A stretch of DNA of 64,000 nt from Martelella mediterranea DSM 17316 (GCF_002043005.1 NZ_CP020331.1:62001-126000), one strand, 5' to 3'; positions 26,044-39,501 are shown, numbered from the stretch's first letter. Notes: generated by a model not told the origin, from the letters alone. Program-made: numbers and translations.

Positions 26044-26871
26044 ATGTTCCATCACTCCGCCAAGCTTCAGTACAAGGTCTCCGTCGACAAGCCCGATCCT
26101 CTGTTTGCCAAATATCTCCAGCAGGCGATCGGCGGCATCGAGGGCGAGATCCGCGTTGCAATGCAGTATTTCTTCCAAGCGATGGGCGCGCGCGGCGACA
26201 GCAAATACCGCGACCTGCTGATGATGACGGCCACCGAGGAACTGTCACATATCGAGTTCCTGGGCCATGCCGTGGCGCTGAACCTTGAGGGCGCGCCAAT
26301 CTCCGAACAGGAAAAGGCGGCGGAAGATCCGATCGTCAACGCCATTCTGGGCGGTATGAACCCACGCCACATTCTCTCATCGGGCCTTTCCGCGATGCCG
26401 GTGAACTCGAATGGCGTGCCCTTCGACATGAGCCATGTTTACGCCACAGGCAATATCGCGACCGATATGCTGGCCAATGTCACCGCGGAATCGGGCGGCC
26501 GCGTGCTGGCGAGCCGGCTCTACAACATGACCGATGACGCCGGTATGAAGGACATGCTCTCCTTCCTGATCGCCCGCGACACGATGCACCAGCAGCAGTG
26601 GTTGGCCGTCATCGAGGAGCTCGGCGGCATGGAGAAACAGCTTCCGATTCCGAACACCACGCCCGAGGATCACGAGGCCCTCGAGCACTCCTACTACTTC
26701 CTCAATACCTCGCTTGACGAACCGACGCCCGAGGGTCGCTGGACCGAAGGCAAATCACTTGATGGCCGCTCCGAATTCACAGTGGTGGAAAAGCCCGAAC
26801 CGCTTGGGCAGAAGCCCGATCTCGGCAAGGCCCGCCCCGGCACGGGCGCCCAGAAGGCGCAGGTCGGCTAG
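26044..26871 (+). CDS. Manganese catalase
   Basis: A 275-residue non-haem catalase. The dimanganese ligands are present at family positions: E35 (GIEGEIR), E66 and H69 (TATEELSHIEF), E149 (NVTAES) and H182 (RDTMHQQQW). It disproportionates hydrogen peroxide in the cytoplasm. GAGGAAGA precedes the ATG at 26044; an in-frame ATG 14 codons earlier lacks support. Divergent to the NDH-2 gene, whose autoxidation can generate peroxide. Confidence 0.95.
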   Translation: MFHHSAKLQYKVSVDKPDPLFAKYLQQAIGGIEGEIRVAMQYFFQAMGARGDSKYRDLLMMTATEELSHIEFLGHAVALNLEGAPISEQEKAAEDPIVNAILGGMNPRHILSSGLSAMPVNSNGVPFDMSHVYATGNIATDMLANVTAESGGRVLASRLYNMTDDAGMKDMLSFLIARDTMHQQQWLAVIEELGGMEKQLPIPNTTPEDHEALEHSYYFLNTSLDEPTPEGRWTEGKSLDGRSEFTVVEKPEPLGQKPDLGKARPGTGAQKAQVG

Positions 26872-26889
26872 CGTTCACCTGACCGTTTG

Positions 26890-26955
26890 ATCGCGGTGAA
26901 GGACGGAACCTGATGCGGCGGGAAGTGTTTCACTTCCATAAGCCTTCACCGCGAT
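26890..26955. repeat. Long inverted repeat enclosing a promoter
   Basis: Thirteen-base arms ATCGCGGTGAAGG (26890-26902) and CCTTCACCGCGAT (26943-26955) flank an inner hairpin GGAAGTG-TTT-CACTTCC (26921-26937). The EcfG-type promoter of the respiratory operon lies between the arms and its -10 falls in the inner hairpin. No U-run follows, so a plain terminator is unlikely. Confidence 0.7.
26905..26929 (+). promoter_or_regulatory. EcfG-type promoter of the ACIII/oxidase operon
   Basis: GGAAC (26905-26909), 17 nt, GTT (26927-26929), 56 nt before the actA start. Confidence 0.6.
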
Positions 26956-26985
26956 GATCGGCTCAGACGCTGTAAGGGGACCGGC

Positions 26986-27654
26986 GTGGCACAGATTTTT
27001 AGCGCCTCAGCGGATGCGAAGCTTCGGCTTTTCGCCGGAGCGGTCGCGCTCGCCATCCTGATGGCGGGCGCTCTGTGGTGGTCTGCGGCAAGTTCCAGCT
27101 ATCGCACCGGCGTCGACTGGGTCAGCGAACAGCCCGTCCCCTTCAGCCATCAGCACCATGCCGGCGAACTCGGCATCGACTGTCGCTATTGCCACGACAC
27201 GGTCGAGACCAGCGCCAGGGCCGGCCTGCCATCGACCGAAACCTGCATGACCTGCCATTCTCAGATCTGGACAGACGCGGAGATGCTGGCGCCGGTGCGC
27301 GAGAGCCTTGCCACGGGAGAACCGCTTCAGTGGAACCGCGTCGCGCGGGTACCAGACTATGTCTATTTCGATCACTCGATCCATGTGACTACCGGCGTGC
27401 CCTGCGAGACCTGCCACGGGCGGGTCGACACGATGCCGCTGATGAAACAGGCAAAGCCGTTCGATATGGGTTGGTGTCTTGATTGCCATCGCGACCCCGC
27501 CCCCAAACTGCGCCCCCCGAGCGAAGTCACTCGCATGGACTGGTCGAGCCTTGATGACGACCTCGCGGCCCATCGCGATTACGGCGCGCTGGTCGTGGAA
27601 GCGCGCGGGATCGAACCGGATCGTCTCGATGACTGCAATGTCTGTCACCGATGA
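26986..27654 (+). CDS. actA: Alternative complex III subunit A, pentahaem cytochrome c
   Basis: A 222-residue protein with one N-terminal membrane anchor (about 14-33) and five CXXCH haem c sites: CRYCH, CMTCH, CETCH, CLDCH, CNVCH. This is the ActA pattern of alternative complex III, a quinol:cytochrome c or quinol:oxidase oxidoreductase that replaces bc1. The start is GTG at 26986 with AAGGGGA upstream. First gene of a 12-gene respiratory operon. Confidence 0.93.
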   Translation: MAQIFSASADAKLRLFAGAVALAILMAGALWWSAASSSYRTGVDWVSEQPVPFSHQHHAGELGIDCRYCHDTVETSARAGLPSTETCMTCHSQIWTDAEMLAPVRESLATGEPLQWNRVARVPDYVYFDHSIHVTTGVPCETCHGRVDTMPLMKQAKPFDMGWCLDCHRDPAPKLRPPSEVTRMDWSSLDDDLAAHRDYGALVVEARGIEPDRLDDCNVCHR

Positions 27655-27664
27655 AGGAGGGCTC

Positions 27665-30552
<2,888 letters not shown>

Positions 30553-30553
<1 letters not shown>

Positions 30554-31881
30554 TGACGGAGGCAAGGCCGCTCTCCAGAGAACGGATCGACGCCGTCACC
30601 GACCTGCCGCTCGGCTTTCCGGCACCACGCGCCTGGGCGCTCTCTTTCGCCTTCGCGCTGCTCCTGCTGCTCTGCTTCGCCATCGCCGTCACGGTGCTGT
30701 TCTGGCGCGGCGTCGGCGTGTTCGGCAACAATATCCCGGTTGCCTGGGGCTTTCCGATCGTCAACTACATCTGGTTCCTCGGCATCGGCCATGCCGGAAC
30801 GCTGATCTCCGCGCTGCTGCTCCTGACCGGCGTCACGCAGCGCAATGCGCTAAACCGTTTTGCCGAGACGATGACGCTCTTTGCAGTCGTCTGCGCCGGG
30901 CTCTATCCGATCCTCCATCTCGGTCGGCCGTGGCTGTTCTACTGGACGGCGCCCTATCCGAACACGATGGGCATCTGGCCGCAGTTCAAGAGCCCGCTCT
31001 CCTGGGATTTCTTCGCCGTGCTGACCTATCTCGTGGCCTCCGCCGCCTTCTGGTATGTCGGCGCGATCCCCGATTTCGCCCGTTTGCGCGACCGGGCGAA
31101 GAGCCGCCTCGGCCAGGTCTGCTACGGCCTCGCGGCGCTCGGCTGGCGCGGTTCGATGCGGCACTGGCGGCGCTGGGAACAGGCCTATCGGCTCTGCGCC
31201 GGGCTTGCCGTTACGATGGTGTTCATCATCACCGCGGCCTATTCGCTGCTGCTCGGCGGCGGGCCGATCCCCGGCTGGCACTCCTCGATCTTTCCGCCCT
31301 ATTTCCTCTGCGGCGCGGTGTTTTCCGGCTTTGCGGTGGTGGCGGTGATCATGGCGGTGCTGCGCCGCGCCTTCCGGCTCGATGACATCCTCACCGATGC
31401 CCATAGCAACCTGATCGGCAAGCTCCTGCTCGCGGTCGGGCTGATGACGGCATACGGCTATCTCGCCGATATCTTCAACGCGCTCTATTCCGGCGAACAA
31501 TCGGAGCTCGAAACGCTGCATGACCGGCTTTCCGGGGCCTATGCCTGGAGTTTCTGGGGCGCGGTGATCTGCAATTTCGTGCCGTTGCAGCTGCTCTGGC
31601 TGCGGCGCGTGCGGCGAAACAGTCTGCTGCTTGCCGCCATCGGCGTTTCGGTCGCCGCCGGCATGTGGATGGAGCGCTACATGCTGATCGTTACCGGCCT
31701 TTACCGCGACCATCTCGTCTCCTCCTGGGGCACGTTCCAGGCGAGCCTCTGGGACTGGGCGCTGTTTGCCGGCATGATCGGCGTCTTCCTGGCGCCTTTC
31801 CTGCTCTTCGTCCGCCTGCTGCCGATCATCTCCGGCTTCGAGCTGAAAAAGGCGTCAGAGGAGGCCCGCCATGCCCGCTGA
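30553..31881 (+). CDS. actC: Alternative complex III subunit C, NrfD-like membrane protein
   Basis: A 442-residue NrfD/PsrC-family integral membrane protein with about ten spans (for example ALSFAFALLLLLCFAIAVTV). It carries the quinol-interacting membrane domain of the complex. The ATG at 30553 shares one base with the actB stop and follows GGAGGGG. Confidence 0.93.
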
Positions 31882-32425
31882 CCGCCCCGATGCGCATTAT
31901 CATGCCGCAGCCGCCGGCTTCGCCGGGCCGGAAGGTCTGGCAAGCCATCTGGCCACGTTGCGGCAGCACGGCTACCGCAAGCTGGACGTTCTCGGCCCCT
32001 ATTTCTCCAGTGAGATAGCCGATGCGCTCGACGCCGGCGATAATCGCATTGCCTGGATCACGCTTGCCGGCGGGCTTTTCGGCGCGCTCGCCGGGCTCGG
32101 CGTGCAGCTTTACGCCAATTACGCCTATCCGCTGAATATTGGCGGACGGCCGGTATTCGCCTGGCAACCGCTGCCAATCATCACGCTGGAAGTCGCGGTG
32201 ATGTCGGCCATCGTCTTCGCCGTGATCGGCACGCTTCTGTCCTGCCGCCTGCCGAAGCTGCATCACCCCGATTTCGAAATCCCGGATTTTTCCGCGAGCG
32301 ATCGCTTCTACATCCTCATTCGCGCCTCGGACGAGCACTTCGACACCGCGCGAACACCCGATCACCTGAAAAATCTCGGCGCCGAGACCGTCGCCCTGGT
32401 GCCGCTGCCGGAGGCGCCGTCGTGA
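31871..32425 (+). CDS. actD: Alternative complex III subunit D (DUF3341)
   Basis: A 184-residue DUF3341 protein with a soluble N-terminal part (LRQHGYRKLDVLGPYF) followed by two membrane helices (AWITLAGGLFGALAGLGVQ and ITLEVAVMSAIVFAVIGTLL). It overlaps actC by 11 bases. Structural subunit of the complex. Confidence 0.9.
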   Translation: MPADRPDAHYHAAAAGFAGPEGLASHLATLRQHGYRKLDVLGPYFSSEIADALDAGDNRIAWITLAGGLFGALAGLGVQLYANYAYPLNIGGRPVFAWQPLPIITLEVAVMSAIVFAVIGTLLSCRLPKLHHPDFEIPDFSASDRFYILIRASDEHFDTARTPDHLKNLGAETVALVPLPEAPS

Positions 32426-32958
32426 CCATCCGAGCGCTTCCCCTCTTGGCCTGCCTTCTGACCCTTGTCGCCTGTGACGACATGAATGATCAGCCGCGCT
32501 ATGACGACTATGAGGAGAGTTCGCTGTTTTCCGATGGCAAGGCGCTCCAGCATCCGCCGGAGGGCACCGTCTCGCGCAGCGGCCCGGTCGAGATCGCCGC
32601 GCTTCAGACCCGCCCGCCGATGGACCGCGCGCTGCTGGAGCGGGGGAAGGAGCGCTACGCGATCTTCTGCGTACCGTGTCACGATCCCGCCGGCTACGGC
32701 AATGGCCGCATCCCCTCGCGCGGCTTTCCCGCCCCGCCGAGCTTCCACTCCGAACGTCTGCGCAACGTCGATCCGCGCCATATCGTCGATGTCATCACCG
32801 ATGGCTATGGCGTGATGTATTCCTATGCCGGCCGCGTGCCGCCGCGCGACCGCTGGGCGATCGCGGCCTATGTCAAGGCGCTGCAGCTCAGCCAGGATGC
32901 GCCGGAGCGGCTGCTATCGGCGGAAGACCGGCAAAAGCTTGCGGAGGCGCGACCATGA
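32422..32958 (+). CDS. actE: Alternative complex III subunit E, monohaem cytochrome c lipoprotein
   Basis: A 178-residue protein with a lipoprotein signal (LLTLVAC, acylated Cys near 19) and one haem site, CVPCH, with a probable Met ligand near GYGVMYSYAG. It hands electrons from ActA to the oxidase. GTG start overlapping the actD stop. Confidence 0.92.
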   Translation: MTIRALPLLACLLTLVACDDMNDQPRYDDYEESSLFSDGKALQHPPEGTVSRSGPVEIAALQTRPPMDRALLERGKERYAIFCVPCHDPAGYGNGRIPSRGFPAPPSFHSERLRNVDPRHIVDVITDGYGVMYSYAGRVPPRDRWAIAAYVKALQLSQDAPERLLSAEDRQKLAEARP

Positions 32959-33935
32959 CCCTCCGACCAACCGCGCCGTTGATCCGTCTGATTGCCGGCC
33001 TGCTGCTGCTGGCGGTCGCCGGGTTGCTGATCGCCGACCGGCCGGAACCGGGCGTGGCCGGTCTGCTTGCAGCAAGCGTGTTTGCAACTGCAATCCCGAT
33101 CGGCGCGGTCTTTCTGCTGCTCGTCATGGCGCTCACCGGCGGACGCTGGCAGCGTGAACTCGCCGGGGGGACGGAAGGCCTCGCCCGACTTGCTCCGATC
33201 TTCGTCGTTTTTCTGCCTCTGCTTCTGTTCTCGCCAACACTCTACGGCTGGCACGGGATGGAGCGTGACAGCACGTTCCGCGCTCTGTTTCTCAACGAGT
33301 GGTCCTATGCGCTGGTAACGATCGGCCTCCTGCTGGCACTGCTGATCGCGCCCTGGTGCGCCACGCGCTCCCGCGCCACAGCCGCCGTGGCCCTCATCCT
33401 ATTCGTCATCCTGCAGGGTCTGGCGGTCGGCCTGTGGTTGATGCCGCTCGCGCCGGGTTATTTTTCCTCCGGCTTCGCGCTCTATGTGCTGTCGCTCCAG
33501 GTCAATATCGCGCTCTGCCTGCTGGTGCTTTCAGCCCCTGCAGCGCGCACGCCGCTCTCCGGCACGCTGCTGCTGGTCGCCGTGCTGTTCTGGCTCTATT
33601 TCGCCTACATCCAGTATTTCGTGTCCTGGAACGTCAATTCCGCCGCAGGGCTCGAATGGTTCACGCCGCGCAGCGCGGGGCTCTGGCGCTATGTCGAATA
33701 TCTGCTGGCGGCAAGCGGCGTATTGCCAGCCTCCCTCCTGCTCTTGCCCCCGGTTCGGCAATCGCGACGCTGGGTCGTGGCGCTTGCCGCCATCATCCTC
33801 GGGGGCAAGGCGGTCGAATGCCTCTGGCTTGCGCTTCCCGGCCGTGGCGGCCTGGCCGTCGCGCTCGTTTCCGGCGCGGGCCTGATGCTCGCCGCTAGTG
33901 CCAGCCTTCGCCCGCCACGGGAGGCCCGGCCATGA
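32955..33935 (+). CDS. actF: Alternative complex III subunit F, polytopic membrane protein
   Basis: A 326-residue polytopic protein with roughly ten hydrophobic spans and the ActF-type segment LFWLYFAYIQYFVSWNVN. It is somewhat shorter than many ActF proteins. ATG overlaps the actE stop (ATGA). Confidence 0.88.
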   Translation: MTLRPTAPLIRLIAGLLLLAVAGLLIADRPEPGVAGLLAASVFATAIPIGAVFLLLVMALTGGRWQRELAGGTEGLARLAPIFVVFLPLLLFSPTLYGWHGMERDSTFRALFLNEWSYALVTIGLLLALLIAPWCATRSRATAAVALILFVILQGLAVGLWLMPLAPGYFSSGFALYVLSLQVNIALCLLVLSAPAARTPLSGTLLLVAVLFWLYFAYIQYFVSWNVNSAAGLEWFTPRSAGLWRYVEYLLAASGVLPASLLLLPPVRQSRRWVVALAAIILGGKAVECLWLALPGRGGLAVALVSGAGLMLAASASLRPPREARP

Positions 33936-34300
33936 GCGAGAACAATAACGGCGCAGAGTATGAACAGCGGGATGTCCCCGTCCGCAAGGTCCTTTATGCC
34001 GGCGTCCTTCTGGTGGTCTTCGTGGCCGTGTCGCTGGCCTTTGTCGCTTTCCTCACCGGCCTTTTCAGCGTTCCTGACCGGGAACCGGTGCCCGTTCAGA
34101 CCGCCGAAAGGCCCGTCGCCGGCCCCCGGCTCGAAGTCTATCCCAAGGCCGATCTCGACGCTCTGAACGCAAAGAACCGACGCCTCATAAAAACCTACGG
34201 CCGGAGCGAGGACGGCCGCATCCGCATTCCCGTCGATCGCGCCATCGATCTCCTCGCCGACCGAGGCTGGCCGAATGAGACCAATGGAGGTGGCCCATGA
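33932..34300 (+). CDS. Small single-pass protein of the respiratory operon
   Basis: A 122-residue protein with one transmembrane helix (about 21-43) and a periplasmic tail (YPKADLDALNAKNRRLIKTY...IPVDRAIDLLADRGW). The tail resembles an oxidase-linked accessory segment in which haem-copper operons carry a -VDRAMDLLA- motif. It overlaps both neighbours by four bases, so it is probably a subunit or assembly factor. I do not recognise a named family. Confidence 0.75.
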   Translation: MSENNNGAEYEQRDVPVRKVLYAGVLLVVFVAVSLAFVAFLTGLFSVPDREPVPVQTAERPVAGPRLEVYPKADLDALNAKNRRLIKTYGRSEDGRIRIPVDRAIDLLADRGWPNETNGGGP

Positions 34301-35103
34301 TCAAGCTCCCCGTCCTGGCGGCGCTGCTCGCGCTGCTCGCCGTTCCCGCACTCGCCGCGCGCGACGCCAATTTCGACCCGTTCGGCGTTGCGGGCATCGA
34401 CGAGCGGCCCGACGCCGAAATCCCCCTCGACCTGCCCTTCCAGAACGCCGATGGCGAGACGGCAACGCTCGCCGAACTTGCCGACGGAAAGCCGATCGTG
34501 CTGGTCCCGGTTCTGCATGACTGCCCGAACATCTGCGGCGTGACGCTGTCGGGCGTCATGCAGGCGATCCGGGCGCAGGAATTTGAGCCGGGCGAGGATT
34601 TCACCATGATCGCCTTCGGCATCGATCCGGCCGAAGGGCCGAAAGATGCGCGCGCCGATCTCGCGGTGCTGCAAAAATCCTTCCCGGACATCGACATGAC
34701 CGGCATCCACGCGACGACCGGCACGAAGGAGAACATCCGCGCGGTCACCGATGCGCTCGGCTATCGCTATGCCTATGACGAGCGCATCAGCCAGTACGCC
34801 CATGTGGCCGCCACCGCCTTCCTCACCCGCGACGGCCATCTGAGCCGCTGGATCTATGGCCTGACGCCGCAGCCGACCGACATGAAGCTGGCTCTGACGG
34901 AGGCCGGCGAAGGCCGGATCGGCGACTGGGGCGACCAGATTCTGCTGCTCTGCTACCACTATGACCCCGTCACCGGCCGCTACGGCTCGCTGGTGCAATC
35001 CATGCTGAGGATCGGCGGTGGGCTGACCGCGCTTGCCGGCGGCGGGCTGATCGCGGTGGCGCTTATGCGCGAACGCCGGAAGCGGAAGGAGGCGGCGGAA
35101 TGA
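34297..35103 (+). CDS. SCO1/SenC-type copper chaperone
   Basis: A 268-residue protein with an N-terminal signal helix, thioredoxin-like fold, the copper-binding CPNIC motif near residue 74 and a C-terminal His (ISQYAHVAATAF). It ends in a membrane anchor (GGLTALAGGGLIAVALM). SCO proteins deliver copper to the CuA site of subunit II, encoded immediately downstream. Confidence 0.92.
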   Translation: MIKLPVLAALLALLAVPALAARDANFDPFGVAGIDERPDAEIPLDLPFQNADGETATLAELADGKPIVLVPVLHDCPNICGVTLSGVMQAIRAQEFEPGEDFTMIAFGIDPAEGPKDARADLAVLQKSFPDIDMTGIHATTGTKENIRAVTDALGYRYAYDERISQYAHVAATAFLTRDGHLSRWIYGLTPQPTDMKLALTEAGEGRIGDWGDQILLLCYHYDPVTGRYGSLVQSMLRIGGGLTALAGGGLIAVALMRERRKRKEAAE

Positions 35104-36044
35104 GCGATTTCATCGCGCTCTGGCCACAATCCGCCTCCGCCTATAGCGGACGGCTCGACCTTTTGATGTGGGTGTTCACGGCACTGGTCGTGGCGCTCTC
35201 CGCGCCGGTCTTCATCCTGATCGCCTACTACGCCTGGAAATACCGCGCCGGCCGCAAGGCGGACCGCAGTGACCGGGTCAACCGCAACACCCTGATGGAG
35301 ATCTCCTGGGCGCTGATCCCCTTCATCCTGATCGTCGCCCTGTTCGTCTGGTCGACGCGGATGTTCTTCACCGTTCATCAGCCGCCGCCGGATGCGATGG
35401 AGATCAACGTCGTCGCCAAGCAGTGGATGTGGAAATTCGAGCATGCCGGCGGCCAGCGCGAGATCGACGAGTTGCATGTTCCGGTCGGCGAGCCCGTGCG
35501 GCTTTCGATGGCGTCGCAGGACGTGATCCACAGCCTTTACATTCCGGCGTTGCGGCTGAAGCAGGACGTCGTTCCCGGCCGCTATACCTCACTCTGGTTC
35601 GAAGCCGACAAGCCCGGCATCTATGCGCTCGCCTGTGCGGAATTTTGCGGGGCGGATCATTCGGAGATGACCGGCCGCTTCATCGTCATGGAAAAGCCCG
35701 CCTTCGCGGCCTGGCTGGAACAGGCGGGCACCGATGCATCGCTGGCCGCGGAGGGCGAGAAACTCTTCCGCGACAATGGCTGCAGCGGCTGCCACGGTCC
35801 CGCCGCCACCGTGAAGGCGCCCGATCTCGAAGGGCTTTACGGCCGCCCGGTTCCGCTTGCCGACGGCAGGACAGTGACGGCCGATGACCAGTATATCCGC
35901 GATAGCATTCTGCTGCCGCAGTCTGAGATCGCCGCCGGCTATCCCGAAATCATGCCGACATACAAGAACGTGCTCAGCGAGGACGAGGTGATGAAACTCG
36001 TCGCCTATATCAAGTCGCTCGCCACGCCGGAGGACACGCCGTGA
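35100..36044 (+). CDS. coxB: Cytochrome c oxidase subunit II with fused cytochrome c
   Basis: A 314-residue subunit: two N-terminal membrane helices, a cupredoxin domain with the CuA ligands (DVIHSLYIP and [12 protein letters not shown]), then a C-terminal cytochrome c domain with CSGCH and a probable Met ligand in [10 protein letters not shown]. The fusion gives an electron entry haem (caa3-like). Overlaps the SCO gene and coxA by four bases each. Confidence 0.95.
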   Translation: MSDFIALWPQSASAYSGRLDLLMWVFTALVVALSAPVFILIAYYAWKYRAGRKADRSDRVNRNTLMEISWALIPFILIVALFVWSTRMFFTVHQPPPDAMEINVVAKQWMWKFEHAGGQREIDELHVPVGEPVRLSMASQDVIHSLYIPALRLKQDVVPGRYTSLWFEADKPGIYALACAEFCGADHSEMTGRFIVMEKPAFAAWLEQAGTDASLAAEGEKLFRDNGCSGCHGPAATVKAPDLEGLYGRPVPLADGRTVTADDQYIRDSILLPQSEIAAGYPEIMPTYKNVLSEDEVMKLVAYIKSLATPEDTP

Positions 36045-37645
36045 CCGCCAACCCGCCAAGCGATCCGAACGCCGGCCACACCATCCGCTCGTGGCTGCTG
36101 ACCACCGATCACAAGCGCATCGCCGTCCTCTATCTGGTTTCGGTGACGTTCTTCTTCCTGATCGGCGGGGCCGCGGCGGGGCTGGTGCGCGCCGACCTGT
36201 TGACGCCCGAAGGCGATCTCCTGACCAATGAGGGCTATAACCGCGCCTTCACGCTGCACGGCGTCATAATGGTCTGGTTCTTCCTGATCCCGTCAATCCC
36301 CAATGTCTTCGGCAATTTCCTGATTCCGCTGATGATCGGCGCGCGCGATCTCGCCTTTCCCCGGCTGAACCTGCTGAGCTGGTATGTTTATGTCCTCGGC
36401 GGCCTGTTCACGCTGATCGTGCTTCTCGTCGGCGGCGTCGATACCGGCTGGACCTTCTACACGCCGCTGTCATCGATGTTCTCGAACGGCCACGTCGTGC
36501 TGGTCGCCGCCGCCGTGTTCATCGTCGGCTTTTCGTCGATCCTGACCGGCCTCAACTTCATCGTCACCATCCACAAGCTGCGCGCGCCCGGCATGGGCTG
36601 GGGGCGGATGCCGCTATTCGTCTGGTCGCACTACGCCACCTCCATCATCCTGGTGCTGGCGACGCCGGTGCTGTCGATCACGCTGGTGCTGATTGCGGCC
36701 GAACGGCTGTTCGGCCTCGGCATCTTCGATCCGGCGAGCGGCGGCGATCCGCTGCTGTTCCAGCATCTGTTCTGGTTCTACAGCCACCCGGCGGTCTACA
36801 TCATGGTGCTGCCGGCACTTGGCGTGATCAGCGAACTTGTGGCGGCGGCCGCCCGCAAGCCGGTCTTCGGCTACAGTTTCGTCGCCGGCTCGTCGATCGC
36901 GATCGCGATCATCGGCTTCTTCGTCTGGGGCCACCACATGTTCGTCTCCGGCCAGTCTATGTATGCGAGCGCGGTATTCTCGTTTCTCAGCCTCGCCGTC
37001 GCGGTTCCCTCCGGCATCAAGGTCTACAACTGGACGGCGACGCTCTACAAAGGCAATATCCTGCTCGATCCGCCCTTCCTGTTCGCCATGTCCTTCATCG
37101 GGCTCTTCGTCGTCGGCGGGCTGACGGGGATCGCGCTGGCGATGCTCTCCATCGACGTGCATGTCCACGATACCTATTTCGTCGTCGCCCATTTCCACTA
37201 CATCATGGTCGGCGGTACGATCTCGGCCTATTTCGGCGCGCTGCATTTCTGGTGGCCGAAAATGTTCGGGCGGATGTATCCGCTCACCTGGGGGCGGATC
37301 ACCGCCGCCACGATCTTCTTCGGCTTCAACCTGACCTTTTTTCCGCAGTTCATCCTCGGCTTCCTCGGCATGCCGCGGCGCTACCACGTCTATGCGCCGG
37401 AGTTCCAGACGCTGCACGTGCTCTCGTCCGCGGGCTCCACCCTTCTCGGCTTCGCCTACCTGCTGCCCTTCGTTTATCTCGGCTATTCGCTCGTGGCCGG
37501 CAAGCGCGCGAGCGCCAATCCATGGGGGGCGAGGGGCCTTGAATGGACGGTGCCATCGCCGCCGCCGAAGCATAATTTCGTCGAGATACCTACCGTCACC
37601 GGCAGGCCTTACGATTACCCAATCGACAAGGAGGACAGCCGATGA
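36041..37645 (+). CDS. coxA: Haem-copper oxidase subunit I, A2-type
   Basis: A 534-residue 12-helix subunit. Haem and CuB ligands are visible: [25 protein letters not shown] (CuB His cross-linked to Tyr), WGHHMFVSG and [11 protein letters not shown]. The helix VI motif is YSHPAV rather than GHPEV, so the proton-channel Glu is absent and the Tyr-Ser pair of the A2 subfamily is used. GTG start overlapping the coxB stop. Confidence 0.95.
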   Translation: MTANPPSDPNAGHTIRSWLLTTDHKRIAVLYLVSVTFFFLIGGAAAGLVRADLLTPEGDLLTNEGYNRAFTLHGVIMVWFFLIPSIPNVFGNFLIPLMIGARDLAFPRLNLLSWYVYVLGGLFTLIVLLVGGVDTGWTFYTPLSSMFSNGHVVLVAAAVFIVGFSSILTGLNFIVTIHKLRAPGMGWGRMPLFVWSHYATSIILVLATPVLSITLVLIAAERLFGLGIFDPASGGDPLLFQHLFWFYSHPAVYIMVLPALGVISELVAAAARKPVFGYSFVAGSSIAIAIIGFFVWGHHMFVSGQSMYASAVFSFLSLAVAVPSGIKVYNWTATLYKGNILLDPPFLFAMSFIGLFVVGGLTGIALAMLSIDVHVHDTYFVVAHFHYIMVGGTISAYFGALHFWWPKMFGRMYPLTWGRITAATIFFGFNLTFFPQFILGFLGMPRRYHVYAPEFQTLHVLSSAGSTLLGFAYLLPFVYLGYSLVAGKRASANPWGARGLEWTVPSPPPKHNFVEIPTVTGRPYDYPIDKEDSR

Positions 37646-38280
37646 GCCAAGACCTGCCGCGCCTGAAGGAGCCCTACAGCACGCGTGGGCAGCAGCGCGA
37701 GGCCGATATGCTCGGCGTCTATCTGTTTCTCGCAAGCGAGATCATGCTGTTCGGCGGCCTGTTCGCCGTGATCTTCGTCGCCCACTACCTGCACCCGGAA
37801 GAATTCATCGCCGCGTCGAAGAAGATGCACGTGGCGATCGGCGCCGCCAACACGATGATCCTGCTGACATCGAGCGCACTGGTGGCAATCGCGGTGAAGG
37901 CGGCGCGCTCCGGCCATGCCCGGCCGGTCTCGCTCTGCCTCGCGCTTTCGGCACTGCTCGGCGTCGCCTTCCTCGGCCTGAAGGCCTATGAATACTGGAG
38001 CGAATATCAGGAGGGCCTGCTACCCCTACCGGGCCTCCACACCGATTTCGCCTCGCCAGGCGAGCACCTGTTCATGAACATCTACCTCGTCGCGACCTCG
38101 CTCCACGCGCTGCATCTGACCATCGGTATCGCGGTGCTCGGCCTGTTCGCCTGGCTCGTCCATTCCCGGCGAGTGAAGCTTCCGGCGGGCGCGACGGCCA
38201 CCGAGACGGCGGCCACCTACTGGCATCTGGTCGACATCATCTGGATCTTCCTGTTTCCCGTCCTCTATCTCGCGCGGTGA
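37642..38280 (+). CDS. coxC: Cytochrome c oxidase subunit III
   Basis: A 212-residue subunit III with family features ([51 protein letters not shown]). It supports the proton uptake path of subunit I. ATG overlaps the coxA stop. Confidence 0.94.
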   Translation: MSQDLPRLKEPYSTRGQQREADMLGVYLFLASEIMLFGGLFAVIFVAHYLHPEEFIAASKKMHVAIGAANTMILLTSSALVAIAVKAARSGHARPVSLCLALSALLGVAFLGLKAYEYWSEYQEGLLPLPGLHTDFASPGEHLFMNIYLVATSLHALHLTIGIAVLGLFAWLVHSRRVKLPAGATATETAATYWHLVDIIWIFLFPVLYLAR

Positions 38281-38285
38281 TCGTT

Positions 38286-38558
38286 ATGCGCCAATATCTG
38301 CAGACCTCCGTCATCTGGCTGCTCCTCGCCCTCCTGCTGGGCCTCACGGTGCTGGCAAGCCATGTGTTCACCGGCCCCGTCAGCCTGTTCGCAGGCCTGA
38401 TCATCGCGTCGATGAAGGCGGGCCTGGTCCTCTGGTTCTTCATGGGCATGCGGCACGAAACGCCGATGGTCCGCCTGTTCGGCACGGGCGCCCTGTTCTG
38501 GCTCGCCGCGCTGCTGCTGCTCACATTCGTCGATTATCTTTCACGGGGCGCGGTGTGA
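38286..38558 (+). CDS. coxD: Cytochrome c oxidase subunit IV-like protein
   Basis: A 90-residue protein with three hydrophobic helices and the COX4_pro-type IASMKAGLVLWFFMGMRHE. Two starts are possible, GTG 38277 overlapping coxC or ATG 38286 with a GGTGA upstream; I prefer the ATG. Last gene of the respiratory operon. Confidence 0.85.
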   Translation: MRQYLQTSVIWLLLALLLGLTVLASHVFTGPVSLFAGLIIASMKAGLVLWFFMGMRHETPMVRLFGTGALFWLAALLLLTFVDYLSRGAV

Positions 38559-38662
38559 GCGGAAGCGGTCGCACGAAACAATAAGGCCCGCGAGCTATTA
38601 ACACGGTGAACAGCTTTAACCGAAAATGTCTCGGCCCGCGAACACAGAAAGGAACCGAAGGT

Positions 38663-39394
38663 ATGCCCGTCTGGATCCATATTCTCTCCATTCTCTCGCT
38701 AATCGTCGCGCTTGCCTGCGCCTTCGTCATCGCGCTCGACCTGAAACGGAATCCGCAACACATGTGGATCATGAACCTCGTCTGGCCGCTGGTGGCGCTG
38801 TTCGGCTCGGTGGCCGCGCTCTGGGCCTATTTTCGCTATGGCCGGCTGGCGACGGCTGAGGCGCACCACGAAGCGATGCAGCAGGACCGCAATCCGCCGA
38901 GCCAGACCGAGACGCCGTTTGCCGTCATGGTCGGCAAGGGTGCGGCCCATTGCGGCAGCGGCTGCGCGCTGGGCGACCTGATCGCCGAATGGCTGGCCTT
39001 CTTCGTACCGGCGGTGGCCGTATGGTTCGGCTGGCAGACGATCTTTGCTGAGAAGATGTTCGCGGTCTGGGTGCTGGACTATATCTTCGCCTTCTCGCTC
39101 GGCGTCGTCTTCCAGTATTTCACGATCAAGCCGATGCGCGGCCTGTCTGTGGGGCAAGGCATCCTCCAGGCAATCAAGGCCGATTTCCTGTCGCTGACGG
39201 CCTGGCAGATCGGCATGTATGGCTTCATGGCCTTCGCCCAGTTCTTCCTCTTCCGCCACCTTCTCGGCATCAGGCTGGAGGTCGCGACGGTCGAATTCTG
39301 GTTCATGATGCAGATCGCCATGTGGGCTGGCTTCGCCACCGCCTGTCCGGTCAACTGGTGGCTGCTGTCGAGCGGCATCAAGGAGAAGATGTGA
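38663..39394 (+). CDS. DUF4396 membrane protein
   Basis: A 243-residue membrane protein of the DUF4396 family. It has an N-terminal span, a loop with HCGSGCALGDLIAEW that looks metal-binding, and a C-terminal region ending ATACPVNWWLLSSGIKEKM. GAAAGGAACCGAAGG precedes the ATG. It lies 104 bp after the oxidase genes and is often found near copper or respiratory genes. Function unknown. Confidence 0.85.
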   Translation: MPVWIHILSILSLIVALACAFVIALDLKRNPQHMWIMNLVWPLVALFGSVAALWAYFRYGRLATAEAHHEAMQQDRNPPSQTETPFAVMVGKGAAHCGSGCALGDLIAEWLAFFVPAVAVWFGWQTIFAEKMFAVWVLDYIFAFSLGVVFQYFTIKPMRGLSVGQGILQAIKADFLSLTAWQIGMYGFMAFAQFFLFRHLLGIRLEVATVEFWFMMQIAMWAGFATACPVNWWLLSSGIKEKM

Positions 39395-39501
39395 TTGTCA
39401 GGCCTGAACCTTTTTGCACGATTCCGGCGCGCACGCTATGAACGGTGCATGACCCGGAAGAATCCCCGGTTTGTTCATCACGATGCACGACAGGAACCCG
39501 C

